A model generated the notes under the pieces. It ran no database searches, was not told the origin of the DNA, and worked only from the letters and a program-made list of their open reading frames with translations. From Aminobacter sp. AP02 (lineage in GTDB: Bacteria; Pseudomonadota; Alphaproteobacteria; Rhizobiales; Rhizobiaceae), in the NCBI RefSeq assembly GCF_003148805.1, contig NZ_QGGX01000021.1, forward strand, positions 16,431-80,430: a stretch of 64,000 nt of DNA, given 5' to 3'. How positions within the stretch are numbered: the first letter of the stretch is position 1; each line of letters begins with the position of its first letter. Below are positions 26,574 through 35,523 of this stretch, piece by piece. Position numbers and translations under genes: made by a program.

Positions 26574-27587
26574 TTACAGCCAGCCATTCTTCCTGAACCG
26601 CCAGTAGAGGATCGAGCAGATGGCTACGATCGCCACAAGCACCGTCGGATAGCCGTATTCGAAATGCAGCTCCGGCATGTCGGAGAAATTCATGCCATAG
26701 ATGCCGGCGAGCGCGGTCGGAACGGCCAGGATCGCAGCCCAGGAAGCGAGTTTCTTGGCGATCGCGGTCTCCTGGCTCTGTCCAACCAGCAGGCTCGCCT
26801 CGAAGGCGAAAGCAAGCACCTCGCGCAGGTTGTCCACCTTTTCCACCACCGTACGAATGTGATCGGTGACGTCCCGGAACATGGGATGCATCGCAGGGCG
26901 CAACTGCGGCAGGTCGGCGCTCGTCAGTCGCCTGCAAACCTCGACAAGCGGGCCCGCCGCATTGCGCAGGCGCAACAGGTCGCGGCGCAGCATGTAAAGC
27001 CGCTCGATGTCCCTTGAGGTCATCGGCCGTGCCAGAACGCCATCTTCGATGGCGTCGACCTCCTCTTCGATCTGCTCGAGCACCGGCATGTAATTGTCGA
27101 CGATGAAATCGAGGATGGCATAGAGGATGAAATCCTCGCCCTTGGCGAGCGCCGCGGGACAGGATTCCCAATGCTGGCGCACCGCGGCATAGGAAGTCGA
27201 AACGCCGTGGCGAACGCTGACGATGTAGCCCTTGCCGACAAAAATATGGGTCTCGCCGAAATTCACCCTCCCCTGCACGAGCTGGGCCGTGCGCGCGACA
27301 ATGAACAGCGCGTCGCCATACTGCTCGATCTTGGGCCGCTGGTGGGGATGTTCGGCATCTTCGATGGCGAGATCGTGGAGGTGGAACTGCTGCTGGACCC
27401 GCAACAGCAGTTCGCGGCTCGGTTCAAGCAGGCCGATCCACACGACGTGGCCTTCCTTGGCCGCCCAGTCGCCGGCTTCTTCGATGGCGATGTCGGCTAT
27501 GCGGCGGCCGCCAAGGTAGACGCTGGAAGCGACGACGCCGCTTTCCAGCTTGGGGCCCTTGTCGAACTTTCTGGCAAGTTCGGTCAT
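26574..27587 (-). CDS. corA: CorA-family magnesium/cobalt transporter
   Basis: The 337-residue protein has a long soluble N-terminal part with the CorA helices (QIEEEVDAIEDGVLARPMTSRDIERLYMLRRDLLRLRNAAGPLVEV). Two C-terminal membrane helices follow, with the selectivity motif G-M-N (IYGMNFSDMPELHFEYGYP). The C-terminus ends in the short basic tail YWRFRKNGWL. CorA pentamers import Mg2+ across the inner membrane; some family members act on Zn2+ or in efflux (ZntB), which sequence alone does not exclude. Confidence 0.9.
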   Translation of the reverse strand: MTELARKFDKGPKLESGVVASSVYLGGRRIADIAIEEAGDWAAKEGHVVWIGLLEPSRELLLRVQQQFHLHDLAIEDAEHPHQRPKIEQYGDALFIVARTAQLVQGRVNFGETHIFVGKGYIVSVRHGVSTSYAAVRQHWESCPAALAKGEDFILYAILDFIVDNYMPVLEQIEEEVDAIEDGVLARPMTSRDIERLYMLRRDLLRLRNAAGPLVEVCRRLTSADLPQLRPAMHPMFRDVTDHIRTVVEKVDNLREVLAFAFEASLLVGQSQETAIAKKLASWAAILAVPTALAGIYGMNFSDMPELHFEYGYPTVLVAIVAICSILYWRFRKNGWL

Positions 27588-27676
27588 GCTGCACCCCTAC
27601 GGGGCATGCGCCCCGCCGATCGGAGCTATCCTAAACCTTCGCTACCCCGCGCAGAAGAGCCTTATTGGACGCCGGT

Positions 27677-28402
27677 TCAAGTGGATTTGCCATCGTCCGA
27701 CAGGGTTACGCGATGGCTCTTGTCTTCCTTGGGGCGCTCGGGGGGCATCTGATCGCCGGTGACGATGTAGTAGATCGTCTCGGCGATGTTGGTGGCGTGG
27801 TCGCCGATACGCTCGATGTTCTTGGCCACGAACAGCAGATGCGTGCAGGGCGTGATGTTGCGCGGATCTTCCATCATGTAGGTCAACAGCTCGCGAAACA
27901 GCGAGGTGTACATGGCGTCGATCTGCTCGTCGCGGTCGCGCACGAAACCGATGCGCTCGACCGAACGCGAGGCATAGACGTCGAGCACCTCCTTGAGCTG
28001 GGTCAGCGCCAGTTCGGCCAGGGCTTCCAGTCCGCGGAACAGGCTGTTGGGCTGGCGCCCTTCGGCCACCGCCGACACGCGCTTGGCGATGTTCTTGCCG
28101 AGATCGCCGACGCGCTCGAGATCCGCCGAAATGCGGATCGCTCCGATGATCTCGCGCAGATCGGTGGCCATCGGCTGGCGCCTGGCGATGATCAGGATCG
28201 CCTTGTCGTCGATCTCGCGCTGGGCTTCGTCGAGCAAGACGTCGTCCTGGACCACACGCCGTCCGAGTTCCGGATCGCCGTTGACCAGGGCGGCAATCGC
28301 CTGATCGACCATGCGTTCGGCCTGGCCGCCCATGGCCGCGATCTTGCGTGCGAGGAACTTCAATTCCCCGTCATAGGCGCTGACGATGTGAACGGACTGC
28401 AT
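27677..28402 (-). CDS. phoU: Phosphate signalling protein PhoU
   Basis: The 241-residue protein has two copies of the PhoU three-helix bundle, with the metal-contact patterns VERIGFVRDRDEQIDAMY and IERIGDHATNIAETIYYIVTG in the second and ADLERVGDLGKNIAKRV in the first. PhoU links the Pst transporter to the PhoR kinase and keeps the Pho regulon off when phosphate is plentiful. In rhizobia it normally lies in phoR-pstSCAB-phoU-phoB. Here phoR is upstream on the same strand, but the genes between are an SdpR/SdpI pair and no phoB follows. Confidence 0.95.
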   Translation of the reverse strand: MQSVHIVSAYDGELKFLARKIAAMGGQAERMVDQAIAALVNGDPELGRRVVQDDVLLDEAQREIDDKAILIIARRQPMATDLREIIGAIRISADLERVGDLGKNIAKRVSAVAEGRQPNSLFRGLEALAELALTQLKEVLDVYASRSVERIGFVRDRDEQIDAMYTSLFRELLTYMMEDPRNITPCTHLLFVAKNIERIGDHATNIAETIYYIVTGDQMPPERPKEDKSHRVTLSDDGKST

Positions 28403-28570
28403 TTCTGCTCTGGGCCTCCCGAGTTACGGATGAATCATGCTTCTGAATCCGCAACCCTAAGCTAGCTGCGTGACGGAATAAAGAAATCGCCGAAACGGCT
28501 GGTTTTCACTGTAGCCGGCTTTCGGCCATCGCCTGACTCAAGCCATCGAACATCGACGCCTCGACGTCGC

Positions 28571-29218
28571 TCAGCTGCGATGCGCCAACCGGTAGCTGTA
28601 GAGGCTACCTATCGCAATTGGCGTCAGCACGGCCGCAAGCAATGCGATGAAGAGCCAGACAGGCTCCTTGACCAGCACCGCGCAGAGCAGCAGCAGAGTG
28701 CCGCCTGCGACGAAAAGCAGGCCGGTCAGGCGCTGTGTCGCACGCCAGAGGGCCGGGTCGTTCATGATCCACGGAAGACGCACGCCAGACAGCGTGTTGG
28801 GCTGCGTCTTTGGCATGACATTGCCAAGCAGGATCAGCATGACCGCGATGGCAATCGTGATAACGCGAACCATCTGGTCGGGATACCCAAGACCAATCAG
28901 CACAATCGCGGACTGGATGGCCAAAGCCAGTCCGGTCATAGCCGGTATCACCGTGGCAAAGGCATGCTTGCTGGAGGCTATCTGAGACTGATCGACGCGA
29001 CGACCTACCAGAGTGAACAACAATGAAAGGACCATCACCATCGCCGGCGCCATCAGAAGGGCTGCGTTGCGCGGCCAAAATGTATCTGGCTCACCATTCG
29101 GTCCCCAATGAATCGGCAGGCTCATGTCTGCTGGAATGAGCGCATAACCGGCAAACGTGACGGCGGCCAACGCGGCCAGCAGCACCGAGTTGGTGCGCGA
29201 AAACAATGCCTGGTTCAT
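28571..29218 (-). CDS. SdpI-family membrane protein (DUF1648 plus SdpI domain)
   Basis: The 215-residue protein has about six membrane helices. The first external loop carries the DUF1648 motif LPIHWGPNGEPDTFWPR, and the C-terminal half has the SdpI/YhfL signature TLSGVRLPWIMNDPALWRATQRLTG. In Bacillus, SdpI is both the immunity protein against the SdpC killing peptide and the membrane receptor that sequesters the SdpR repressor. The start overlaps the sdpR-like stop by 4 bases (ATGA). No SdpABC toxin genes are in the window, so the ligand is unknown. The pair sits between phoR and phoU. Confidence 0.85.
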   Translation of the reverse strand: MNQALFSRTNSVLLAALAAVTFAGYALIPADMSLPIHWGPNGEPDTFWPRNAALLMAPAMVMVLSLLFTLVGRRVDQSQIASSKHAFATVIPAMTGLALAIQSAIVLIGLGYPDQMVRVITIAIAVMLILLGNVMPKTQPNTLSGVRLPWIMNDPALWRATQRLTGLLFVAGGTLLLLCAVLVKEPVWLFIALLAAVLTPIAIGSLYSYRLAHRS

Positions 29219-29484
29219 GTGTCCTGGTCCTTCAGGCTGAGAAGCCCAGCCAGGGCCTCTTCGAGGATCGATGTGTTGAGATGGTAGATCAGGCTCGTGC
29301 CACGCCGCTCGACGGCGACCAGCTCGGCTTCCTTGAGCTTGTTGAAATGCACCGACAGCGTTGGCTTGGTGAGGTCGAAATGTGCAGCGAGTTCGCCGGC
29401 GCTGCGCGGCCCATCCTTGAGCAGCGCCAGGATCCTGCGCCTCACAGGATGCGAAAGTGCCTCGAAGACCGCATTGATACCCAT
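29215..29484 (-). CDS. SdpR-type ArsR-family autorepressor
   Basis: The 89-residue winged helix protein (MGINAVFEALSHPVRRRILALLKDGPRSAGELAAHFDLTKPTLSVHFNKLKEAELV) is typical of ArsR/SdpR regulators. It lacks the cysteine metal site of arsenic sensors. It is translationally coupled to the SdpI-like protein. In the Bacillus system SdpI captures SdpR at the membrane when ligand is present, which relieves repression; the same circuit is plausible here. A palindrome and an 8-base direct repeat overlap its promoter and are likely its operator. Confidence 0.85.
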   Translation of the reverse strand: MGINAVFEALSHPVRRRILALLKDGPRSAGELAAHFDLTKPTLSVHFNKLKEAELVAVERRGTSLIYHLNTSILEEALAGLLSLKDQDT

Positions 29485-29511
29485 CTGGCCGCCATTGTTT
29501 GCGCCTGACTA

Positions 29512-29540
29512 TAATTAGATATTCCTCTAATTAGAGTCAA
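29512..29540 (-). promoter_or_regulatory. Promoter/operator of the sdpR-sdpI pair
   Basis: On the minus strand TTGACT (29540-29535) and TAATTA (29517-29512) are 17 bases apart. Overlapping both is TAATTAGA, repeated at 29512-29519 and 29528-29535, the second copy inside the perfect palindrome CTCTAATTAGAG (29525-29536). A repressor bound there would cover the promoter. Assignment to the SdpR-like protein is inferred from position. Confidence 0.6.
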
Positions 29541-29599
29541 GGCGAAATATGAAGCCAAGCGTAAACGAGCTGGCGAGAGGTGGCTGAGCGGGATTGTGG

Positions 29600-30877
29600 T
29601 CAGGCGACGGGGAAATGCACGGTAAAGGCTGCGCCTTCGCCCAGCTTCGAGCGGATCGACAACCGTGCGCCGTGCCTGGTCAGGATATGCTTGACGATGG
29701 ACAACCCCAGTCCCGTACCCTTCTGGGCACGACTGGTTTCAACGTCGGCCCGATAGAAGCGCTCGGTGACACGCGGGATATGCTCGGCAGGAATGCCCGG
29801 CCCGAAGTCGCGGACCGTGACCTCGAACTCCGGTTCGCCGCCTTCGCTGGCTCGGTGCATAGTAACCAGAACACGCCCGCCCGACTGTCCATATTTGCAG
29901 GCGTTTTCGAGCAGGTTCTGAAACACCTGAAACAGCTCGTCGCGGTCGCCATGAACCTCGAACGGGCCGTCAGCGAAATCGCGCTCGACGACCACGCCTG
30001 TCTCGCTGGCGAGCGGAGCGAGCGATGCAATGACCGCCTCGATAGTCTGGCGCAGATCGACGCGCACGCCCGGCTTCAGATAAGGCTTCATCTCCAGCCG
30101 CGACAGCGACAAGAGATCGTCGATCAGTCTTGCCATGCGGCCGGTCTGGTTCTGCATGATCTGCAGGAACTGGTCGCGTGCGTTAGGGTCGTTGCGGGCC
30201 GGGCCGCGCAACGTTTCGACGAAACCGGCGATCGAGGCAAGCGGCGTGCGCAGTTCGTGGCTGGCGTTGGCGATGAAGTCGGCACGCATGCGGTCGATGC
30301 GACGCGCCTCGCTCTGATCCTTGAAGGCAAGCACAAACAGCCCGGTGCCGCGCCCGACCGCCGAAGCGGTCACGCGATAGACCCGTTCGAAGGGCACGCG
30401 CTCGACATAATCGGTCGCTTGTCCATTTCCTCCACCGCTTAGCACGGCCTCGATCAGGGCCTGCATTTCCGGCGCCCGGAACTTCAGCAGCAAAGGCAGT
30501 TCGGGCCTGATCGCGCCAAAGGCCGTCTCGGCGGCGGCATTTGCGTGCACCACCGTGCCGCCGCGATCGAAAATGATGAGCGGATCGGCAACCGCCGCGG
30601 CCAGCTTTTCGCCCGAAAGCCTGTCGAGCGGCGAGCGTTCGACGCGCGTATTTGCTTCGGCAAGCCGGCGTGCCGCCGGCGTGCGCGGCGCAACGAGCGC
30701 GAACAGGACAAGGGCTGCGATGACCAGCGCCGTAAAGTTCGCGGAAGCCGCACCAAAAAAATGTACAGCAAGAACGGCTGTGACGGCGGCGGTGAGCATC
30801 CAGCGGTTCTGGTAGAGCCGGCCTGCCGTTAGCCTCGCCGTTCGCCGTGCCCTTGTCTGCGTGCTGGTCTCAGCCAT
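29600..30877 (-). CDS. phoR: Phosphate regulon sensor kinase PhoR
   Basis: The 425-residue protein has two adjacent membrane helices (about residues 27-63), a PAS domain (about 85-185, VADPLIIFDRGGTVVHANAAAETAFG) and a HisKA with H207 (FIANASHELRTPLASIAGFVETLRG). The HATPase follows with N-box LLENACKYG, RDFGPGIPAEHIPR and KGTGLGLSIVKHIL. This architecture and the sequence of the H-box are those of PhoR, which phosphorylates PhoB at low phosphate. The frame is open much further upstream only as the mirror of ppk2; the ATG at 30877 fits the family. No phoB or pst genes are seen in the window. Confidence 0.9.
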   Translation of the reverse strand: MAETSTQTRARRTARLTAGRLYQNRWMLTAAVTAVLAVHFFGAASANFTALVIAALVLFALVAPRTPAARRLAEANTRVERSPLDRLSGEKLAAAVADPLIIFDRGGTVVHANAAAETAFGAIRPELPLLLKFRAPEMQALIEAVLSGGGNGQATDYVERVPFERVYRVTASAVGRGTGLFVLAFKDQSEARRIDRMRADFIANASHELRTPLASIAGFVETLRGPARNDPNARDQFLQIMQNQTGRMARLIDDLLSLSRLEMKPYLKPGVRVDLRQTIEAVIASLAPLASETGVVVERDFADGPFEVHGDRDELFQVFQNLLENACKYGQSGGRVLVTMHRASEGGEPEFEVTVRDFGPGIPAEHIPRVTERFYRADVETSRAQKGTGLGLSIVKHILTRHGARLSIRSKLGEGAAFTVHFPVA

Positions 30878-30973
30878 ACGATTTTCCGCCGCGACAGCGC
30901 CTTCAAGAAGCCTCTGGACCACTCCCAAGCCACCCCATAGCATGACTTGCCGAGCTGGAAAGGTGTCGAAGTC

Positions 30974-31912
30974 ATGAAAAAAGACAAGGAAAGCAAGAAG
31001 GGGAATGCTGCCGAAGCAGCGGCGATGGCCGATGCGGTGCCTACGGCCGGGCCAATCGAGGTCAAGATCGGCAAGGACATCAGGTCCTTCGACGTCAACG
31101 ACCCCATCTTGCCGGACTGGATTGACAAGAAGGCGCTGAAGTCGGGAAACTATCCCTATGACGACAAGCTGCCGCAGAAGGAATACGACGAGACCATCGA
31201 GCAGTTGCAGGTCGAACTGGTCAAGCTTCAAGCCTGGCTGCAAGCCACCGGCAAGCGTGTCCTTTCGGTGTTCGAAGGCCGCGACGCAGCTGGCAAGGGC
31301 GGCACGATCTTCGTGCTGCGCCAATATATGAACCCTCGCACGGCGCGCAACGTGGCGCTGACCAAGCCGACCGAAACCGAACGCGGCCAGTGGTATTTCC
31401 AGCGCTACGTGGCGCAATTCCCTACATCGGGCGAATTCGTGACGTTCGACCGCTCCTGGTACAACCGCGCCGGCGTCGAGCCGGTGATGGGCTTTTGCAC
31501 GCCCGAGCAGCACCGTCAGTTCCTCGACGAGACGCCGCAATTCGAAAGGATGATCGTCAACGAGAACGTTCATTTCTTCAAGTTCTGGCTCGACATTAGC
31601 CAGGAAATGCAGCTCAAGCGCTTCCACGACCGGCGCCACAGCCCGCTGAAGAGCTGGAAATTCTCGCCGATGGACGTAGCCGGCATCAGCAAGTGGGACG
31701 ATTACACCAAGGCGATCGAGCTGATGGTTGAAAAGACCCACACCCAGCAAGCGCCATGGATCGTCGTCCAGGCCAACGACAAGCGGCGCTGCCGTGTCGC
31801 GGTGATCAGGCACATCCTGCGGGCATTGCCTTATGAGGGGCGCGACCTCGACAAGGTCGGCCGGCCCGACGGCAAGATCATCGCCGAAGGCATGAAGTTC
31901 CTGAAGGATTGA
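30974..31912 (+). CDS. ppk2: Polyphosphate kinase 2
   Basis: The 312-residue P-loop protein carries Walker [14 protein letters not shown], the lid/base region [21 protein letters not shown] and Walker B with the PPK2 signature [19 protein letters not shown]. It is a single-domain (class I type) PPK2, which moves phosphate between polyphosphate and nucleoside diphosphates in the cytoplasm. The ATG at 30974 has AGGTG upstream; an earlier in-frame start at 30947 adds nine residues. It is divergent from phoR (96 bases), which fits a role in phosphate storage, although I found no clear Pho box between them. Confidence 0.9.
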   Translation: MKKDKESKKGNAAEAAAMADAVPTAGPIEVKIGKDIRSFDVNDPILPDWIDKKALKSGNYPYDDKLPQKEYDETIEQLQVELVKLQAWLQATGKRVLSVFEGRDAAGKGGTIFVLRQYMNPRTARNVALTKPTETERGQWYFQRYVAQFPTSGEFVTFDRSWYNRAGVEPVMGFCTPEQHRQFLDETPQFERMIVNENVHFFKFWLDISQEMQLKRFHDRRHSPLKSWKFSPMDVAGISKWDDYTKAIELMVEKTHTQQAPWIVVQANDKRRCRVAVIRHILRALPYEGRDLDKVGRPDGKIIAEGMKFLKD

Positions 31913-31919
31913 CTGGCGC

Positions 31920-33875
31920 TCAAGCCGTCGCCCGGATGGTACGCTTGCGATGCGGCGTCTTTGACCAGTGGTGCGGACGCCGCCACAGCTCGAACAAGGC
32001 GCACCATGCCGCAACCGACAGCATCGTCCAGTAGACCGGGGTAAACAGACAGACCTTCCAGAAGCCGCGCTTTTCCTTGGGCTTGAGCGCGAGCCGGCCC
32101 AGCATCAGGTACGCGCTGTAGCCAAGCAGGATGCTGATCACATCCAGGGCGATCAGTGATGACTGCCAAAGCCCCATCGGCACGTCGAATGCGATCTGCA
32201 CGGCCAGTCCGGCAAGCATCGCAATCAATACCAGGTGCAGCAACGACGACAGCACCATGCCTGCGAACAGGATTTGCGTGACGATGAAGGACATCGTCGG
32301 CAATTCGGCAGCGAGTGCGCGGGGCTCGCGCATATGCACCAGCCATGTCTGTATCCAGCCCTTGAACCAGCGCACGCGCTGGTGATGCCATGACACAAGG
32401 TCTTCCGGCGCCTCCTCCCGGGTCGGACAAGTCAGCGTCTCGCAGCGATAGCCATGACGGGCGAGACGCAGCCCGAGATCCGCATCCTCGGTGACGTTGT
32501 AAGGATCCCAGCCTCCGATCTCTTCCAGCACTTCGCGCCGGAAATGGTTGGAGGTGCCACCGAGTGGAAGCGTGATCCGGTTATGGGCGAGCCAGGGAAG
32601 CAGGCCACGAAACAGCGCCGCATACTCGAAGCCAAACATGTTGGCGATCATGTTCGCGCTGCGGTTGGATATCTCAAGCGGCGCCTGCAGGCAGGCAAGA
32701 TCGCGCCCGGAGCTTTGAAAGCGCTGCCACGCCTCGGCGAGTTGCATCGGGTGCGGGCGATCCTCGGCATCGTACAGCACGATCACCTCGCCTCGCGTCA
32801 AAGGCAGCGCATAGGCTAGTGCCTTGGGCTTGGTGCGCGGCAGCGACGGCGGCACCAGAACAACCTCGACATAGGAACGCAGCGGATGGGCGGTGATCGC
32901 CGCGATGGTCTCGGTGTCGTCTGCCTCGCAGATCAGCTTTATCTCAAGCTTGCTGCGTGGCCATTGCAGCTTGCTGAGCCCTACCAGCAGGTCTGGCACG
33001 ACCTCGGACTCCTTGTAGAGCGCCACGAGGACGGAATAGACCGGCAAGTCGGGCGAAAGCGGAAGCGAAATCCGCGAAGTTGTCGACGGAGGTATCGAAA
33101 CCGCCGCAACGGCTCGCAAGGCCGCGCATGCGATGAAAAAGATGACCATGACCAGGTGCGCGACAAACAGCGCCAACATGGGTCCGGTGGCAAACGCCAC
33201 GGGCAGCAGCACCGTCAACATGCCGAGGCTGTAGGTCTGCCAGGGCCAGAACACGTCGCGCGCGGAGTGTTCCGGCTGGCTGTCATGCAGCTTGTTGAGC
33301 GCGAGCCGCGTCAGCATGGGCTGCGCGTTCATCAACAATGCCGCCCTGAGCACCGATGGGGCGACGACCTTGATGCGGCGACCCAGGCCTGGGCTGGCCA
33401 GGCAATGCTTCTTCAGCAGGGCCCAGCCTGCCTGATCGGGCGCCACGACACAGGTGTATTGCCCCGGCGCCTCGCACAGCTTGGCAGACATGGCGCGGCC
33501 GCAGCGATCGAACTGCGCCCAGCAGGCCTTCTCGTCCATCAAAAGCCGACCCGGATCGATCGACTTCAGCCATTCGACACCGATCTCACGCGCCATAGCG
33601 GCAAAATATGCCTGCTCGGAAACCAGCCCCGAGACAAGCAACTCAGCCTGGAAGGTCGTGCCATGGAAGAGCGCGCGGGAACCTAGCCTAAGGCGGTTGG
33701 CCTCGGAAATGCCAAGCCTGTCGAGGGCCGACTGCATTTCGGGCACGGACGCCAGTGCCAGCTCATAGGCGTTGAGGCTGTTGTCGTTCGCTTCTTTGAT
33801 TGGATGATGCTCGGGGAGCAGATCCTCGGAAAAAGCGGGGCGGATGGTCACGTGACTGGAGTCAAGCGTAACCAT
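31920..33875 (-). CDS. Membrane glycosyltransferase family 2 with an N-terminal MshEN-like domain
   Basis: The 651-residue protein starts with a soluble region of about 200 residues resembling the N-terminal domain of GspE/MshE-type proteins (LGSRALFHGTTFQAELLVSGLVSEQAYFAAMAREIGVEWLKSI). Two membrane helices follow, then a processive-type GT2 domain (VYSVLVALYKESEVVPDLLVGL; D-x-E-D as YDAEDRP; TEDADLGLRL; HHQRVRWFKGW, the R-x-x-R-W-like acceptor motif). Four C-terminal membrane helices complete it. It probably builds or exports a surface polysaccharide. MshEN domains in other proteins bind cyclic-di-GMP, but the key motif is not clear here. Convergent with ppk2. Confidence 0.75.
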   Translation of the reverse strand: MVTLDSSHVTIRPAFSEDLLPEHHPIKEANDNSLNAYELALASVPEMQSALDRLGISEANRLRLGSRALFHGTTFQAELLVSGLVSEQAYFAAMAREIGVEWLKSIDPGRLLMDEKACWAQFDRCGRAMSAKLCEAPGQYTCVVAPDQAGWALLKKHCLASPGLGRRIKVVAPSVLRAALLMNAQPMLTRLALNKLHDSQPEHSARDVFWPWQTYSLGMLTVLLPVAFATGPMLALFVAHLVMVIFFIACAALRAVAAVSIPPSTTSRISLPLSPDLPVYSVLVALYKESEVVPDLLVGLSKLQWPRSKLEIKLICEADDTETIAAITAHPLRSYVEVVLVPPSLPRTKPKALAYALPLTRGEVIVLYDAEDRPHPMQLAEAWQRFQSSGRDLACLQAPLEISNRSANMIANMFGFEYAALFRGLLPWLAHNRITLPLGGTSNHFRREVLEEIGGWDPYNVTEDADLGLRLARHGYRCETLTCPTREEAPEDLVSWHHQRVRWFKGWIQTWLVHMREPRALAAELPTMSFIVTQILFAGMVLSSLLHLVLIAMLAGLAVQIAFDVPMGLWQSSLIALDVISILLGYSAYLMLGRLALKPKEKRGFWKVCLFTPVYWTMLSVAAWCALFELWRRPHHWSKTPHRKRTIRATA

Positions 33876-34261
33876 CACGCACCCACGGCCTGCGAGCCGT
33901 AAATTTGGATACTACGACAGTAATCGAACCAAGCCACGCCAGCTGCATTATGCAGCTCGCACGCGAACGTGCATCCTCCCCAAGGCGACCGGTCCAGTTC
34001 CATTGCAACACCCCCAAATGCTGCAATTCCCCGGGGCAATAATGCATATCGCCCTCACTGAGACCATGCCCCGAATGGGTGAGATATCGGCCAATTGATA
34101 TAATTTATTATACCCATCCCCGACTTATCCCGCCTTGTCGTGCAAAGCTTCACAATCGCTTTGCCTGATGGCCATCGCGACGGTAAAGCTTCTGCAAGTT
34201 TACGACTTGAATGCCTGTCGCCGCCTTTTTGGCGGCGCGTCCACCGAGGGCCAGAGCAAAC
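33876..34261. other. Intergenic region (386 bases), no gene seen
   Basis: Short open frames occur but lack ribosome sites and have no recognisable products. A markedly A+T-rich patch at 34093-34113 contains TATAAT (34099-34104), a possible -10 for the binding-protein gene that follows, without a good -35. An imperfect palindrome around CCCCGGGG lies at about 34026-34044. Confidence 0.5.
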
Positions 34262-35104
34262 ATGAAGCCCGCACCGCTGATGCTCGCGATCACCATGTCG
34301 CTGGCAGCCCTGCTCGGCCCGGCCAAGGCTGCCGAACCGCAGGTGCCGGTGCTATGGGACAGCAAGGAGCGGCTGCAGAAGCCGGACCTTTCAACACTGC
34401 CGCGCTTGCGCTTCTTGACGACGACCGATTTTCCGCCCTTCAACTTCATAGACAAGAGCGGTCGGCTGTCAGGTTTCCACATCGATCTCGCACGCGCCAT
34501 CTGCGCTGAACTCGGCATTGCCGAGAAATGCCAGATCCAGGCATTGCCCTGGGCCGAACTCGACGGCGCGCTGAACTCCGGCGAAGGCGAAGCGCTCATA
34601 GCGGGTGTACCGGCAACGGCCGAGACACGCGAAAGATATGCCTTCTCGCGGCCCTATCTGCAGTTCCCCGCACGCTTCATCATGAAAAAAGCCCAGGCCG
34701 TCAGCGAGCCAATCGCCGACAAGCTCATGGGCAAGCGTGTCGGCGTGCTTGCCGGCTCGGCGCATGAGCGCGTGCTCAGGGATTATTTCGGCAATGTGAA
34801 GGTCGTCACCTATTCCAAGTCAGATTGGCTCAATACCGACCTCAAGGACGGCAAGCTCGACGCCGTCTTTGGCGACGGCATGCGCCTGTCGTTCTGGCTT
34901 AGCGGCACTGATGCAGCCGGCTGCTGCCGCTTTGCCGGCGGCCCTTATCTTGCGCCCGAATATCTCGGCACCGGCCTGGCGATCGCAACCAAGCCGGACA
35001 ATGAACCGCTGGCCGCAGCCTTCGACTACGCGCTGCACCAGATCTCGGCCAAGGGTACCTTCGCCGAGCTCTATCTGCGCTACTTCCCGGTCAGTTTCTT
35101 CTGA
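34262..35104 (+). CDS. Periplasmic solute-binding protein, family 3 (orphan)
   Basis: The 280-residue protein has a signal peptide (MKPAPLMLAITMSLAALLGPAKAAEP) and the family 3 binding fold: LRFLTTTDFPPFNFIDKSGRLSGFHIDLARAICAELG, EALIAGVPATAETRERYAFSRPYL and GKRVGVLAGSAHERVL. The ATG at 34262 starts the signal peptide; the frame is open 17 codons upstream. No transporter genes are adjacent. The ligand may be an amino acid, but nothing in the sequence settles it. A disulphide is possible (C-C pair in DAAGCCRFAGG). Confidence 0.8.
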   Translation: MKPAPLMLAITMSLAALLGPAKAAEPQVPVLWDSKERLQKPDLSTLPRLRFLTTTDFPPFNFIDKSGRLSGFHIDLARAICAELGIAEKCQIQALPWAELDGALNSGEGEALIAGVPATAETRERYAFSRPYLQFPARFIMKKAQAVSEPIADKLMGKRVGVLAGSAHERVLRDYFGNVKVVTYSKSDWLNTDLKDGKLDAVFGDGMRLSFWLSGTDAAGCCRFAGGPYLAPEYLGTGLAIATKPDNEPLAAAFDYALHQISAKGTFAELYLRYFPVSFF

Positions 35105-35109
35105 AACTG

Positions 35110-35523
35110 CTAGGTGAGCGTGCGGTGGCGCGCCTTGGTGGCGCGTTCGATGGCGGCGACCGTCAGGGCATCCACGCTCAGGTTCTGACGCATCAGTTGC
35201 AGCACGCGCAGCTCCTCCATGCGCATTTCGAGATCGACCGACGCGACTTCGAAAGCAGCGGCATAGGCGGTTTCGTGCAGTCGCTCTGGGATTACCCTGC
35301 GCGCCGTATCCATGATGTCGTCGAGGCCATTGTCGGCGTGCAGCAAAAGCTGGCAATCCTGGGCAACCGAGATCAGCCGCTTGGCGTCGAAATCCATGAA
35401 CACCGGCCACGTCCTGACCACCTCGCCGATCCGCGCCAGCTCGACATCGGTCATGTCACGGTCAGAGGCGGACGTGACGACCATCAGATAAATCAGCGCC
35501 TCGTGGGCGGTCGGCAAGGGCAT
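35110..35523 (-). CDS. TerB-like family protein
   Basis: The 137-residue all-helical protein (MPLPTAHEALIYLMVVTSASDRDMTDVELARIGEVVRTWPVF...) resembles the TerB/DjlA-type domain, with the acidic helix turn SDRDMTDVELARI that in TerB binds metal. GGAG lies 7 bases before the ATG at 35523; the frame upstream is not protein-like. The role of single-domain TerB proteins is unclear (stress or membrane-associated sensing). It ends 5 bases from the end of the convergent binding-protein gene. Confidence 0.75.
   Translation of the reverse strand: MPLPTAHEALIYLMVVTSASDRDMTDVELARIGEVVRTWPVFMDFDAKRLISVAQDCQLLLHADNGLDDIMDTARRVIPERLHETAYAAAFEVASVDLEMRMEELRVLQLMRQNLSVDALTVAAIERATKARHRTLT

Noticed and set aside
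30878..30973. A Pho box between phoR and ppk2
   Set aside because: Only a single CTGTC-like half-site can be found; the tandem repeat structure of a Pho box is not there.
29600..32014. An 804-codon open frame on the minus strand that includes PhoR
   Set aside because: The part before 30877 is the complement of ppk2. PhoR has a normal start with its membrane helices at 30877, so this is not a fusion protein.
33862..34047. A 61-codon frame before the large glycosyltransferase gene
   Set aside because: No ribosome site, no recognisable family, and it overlaps the start of the real gene in another frame.
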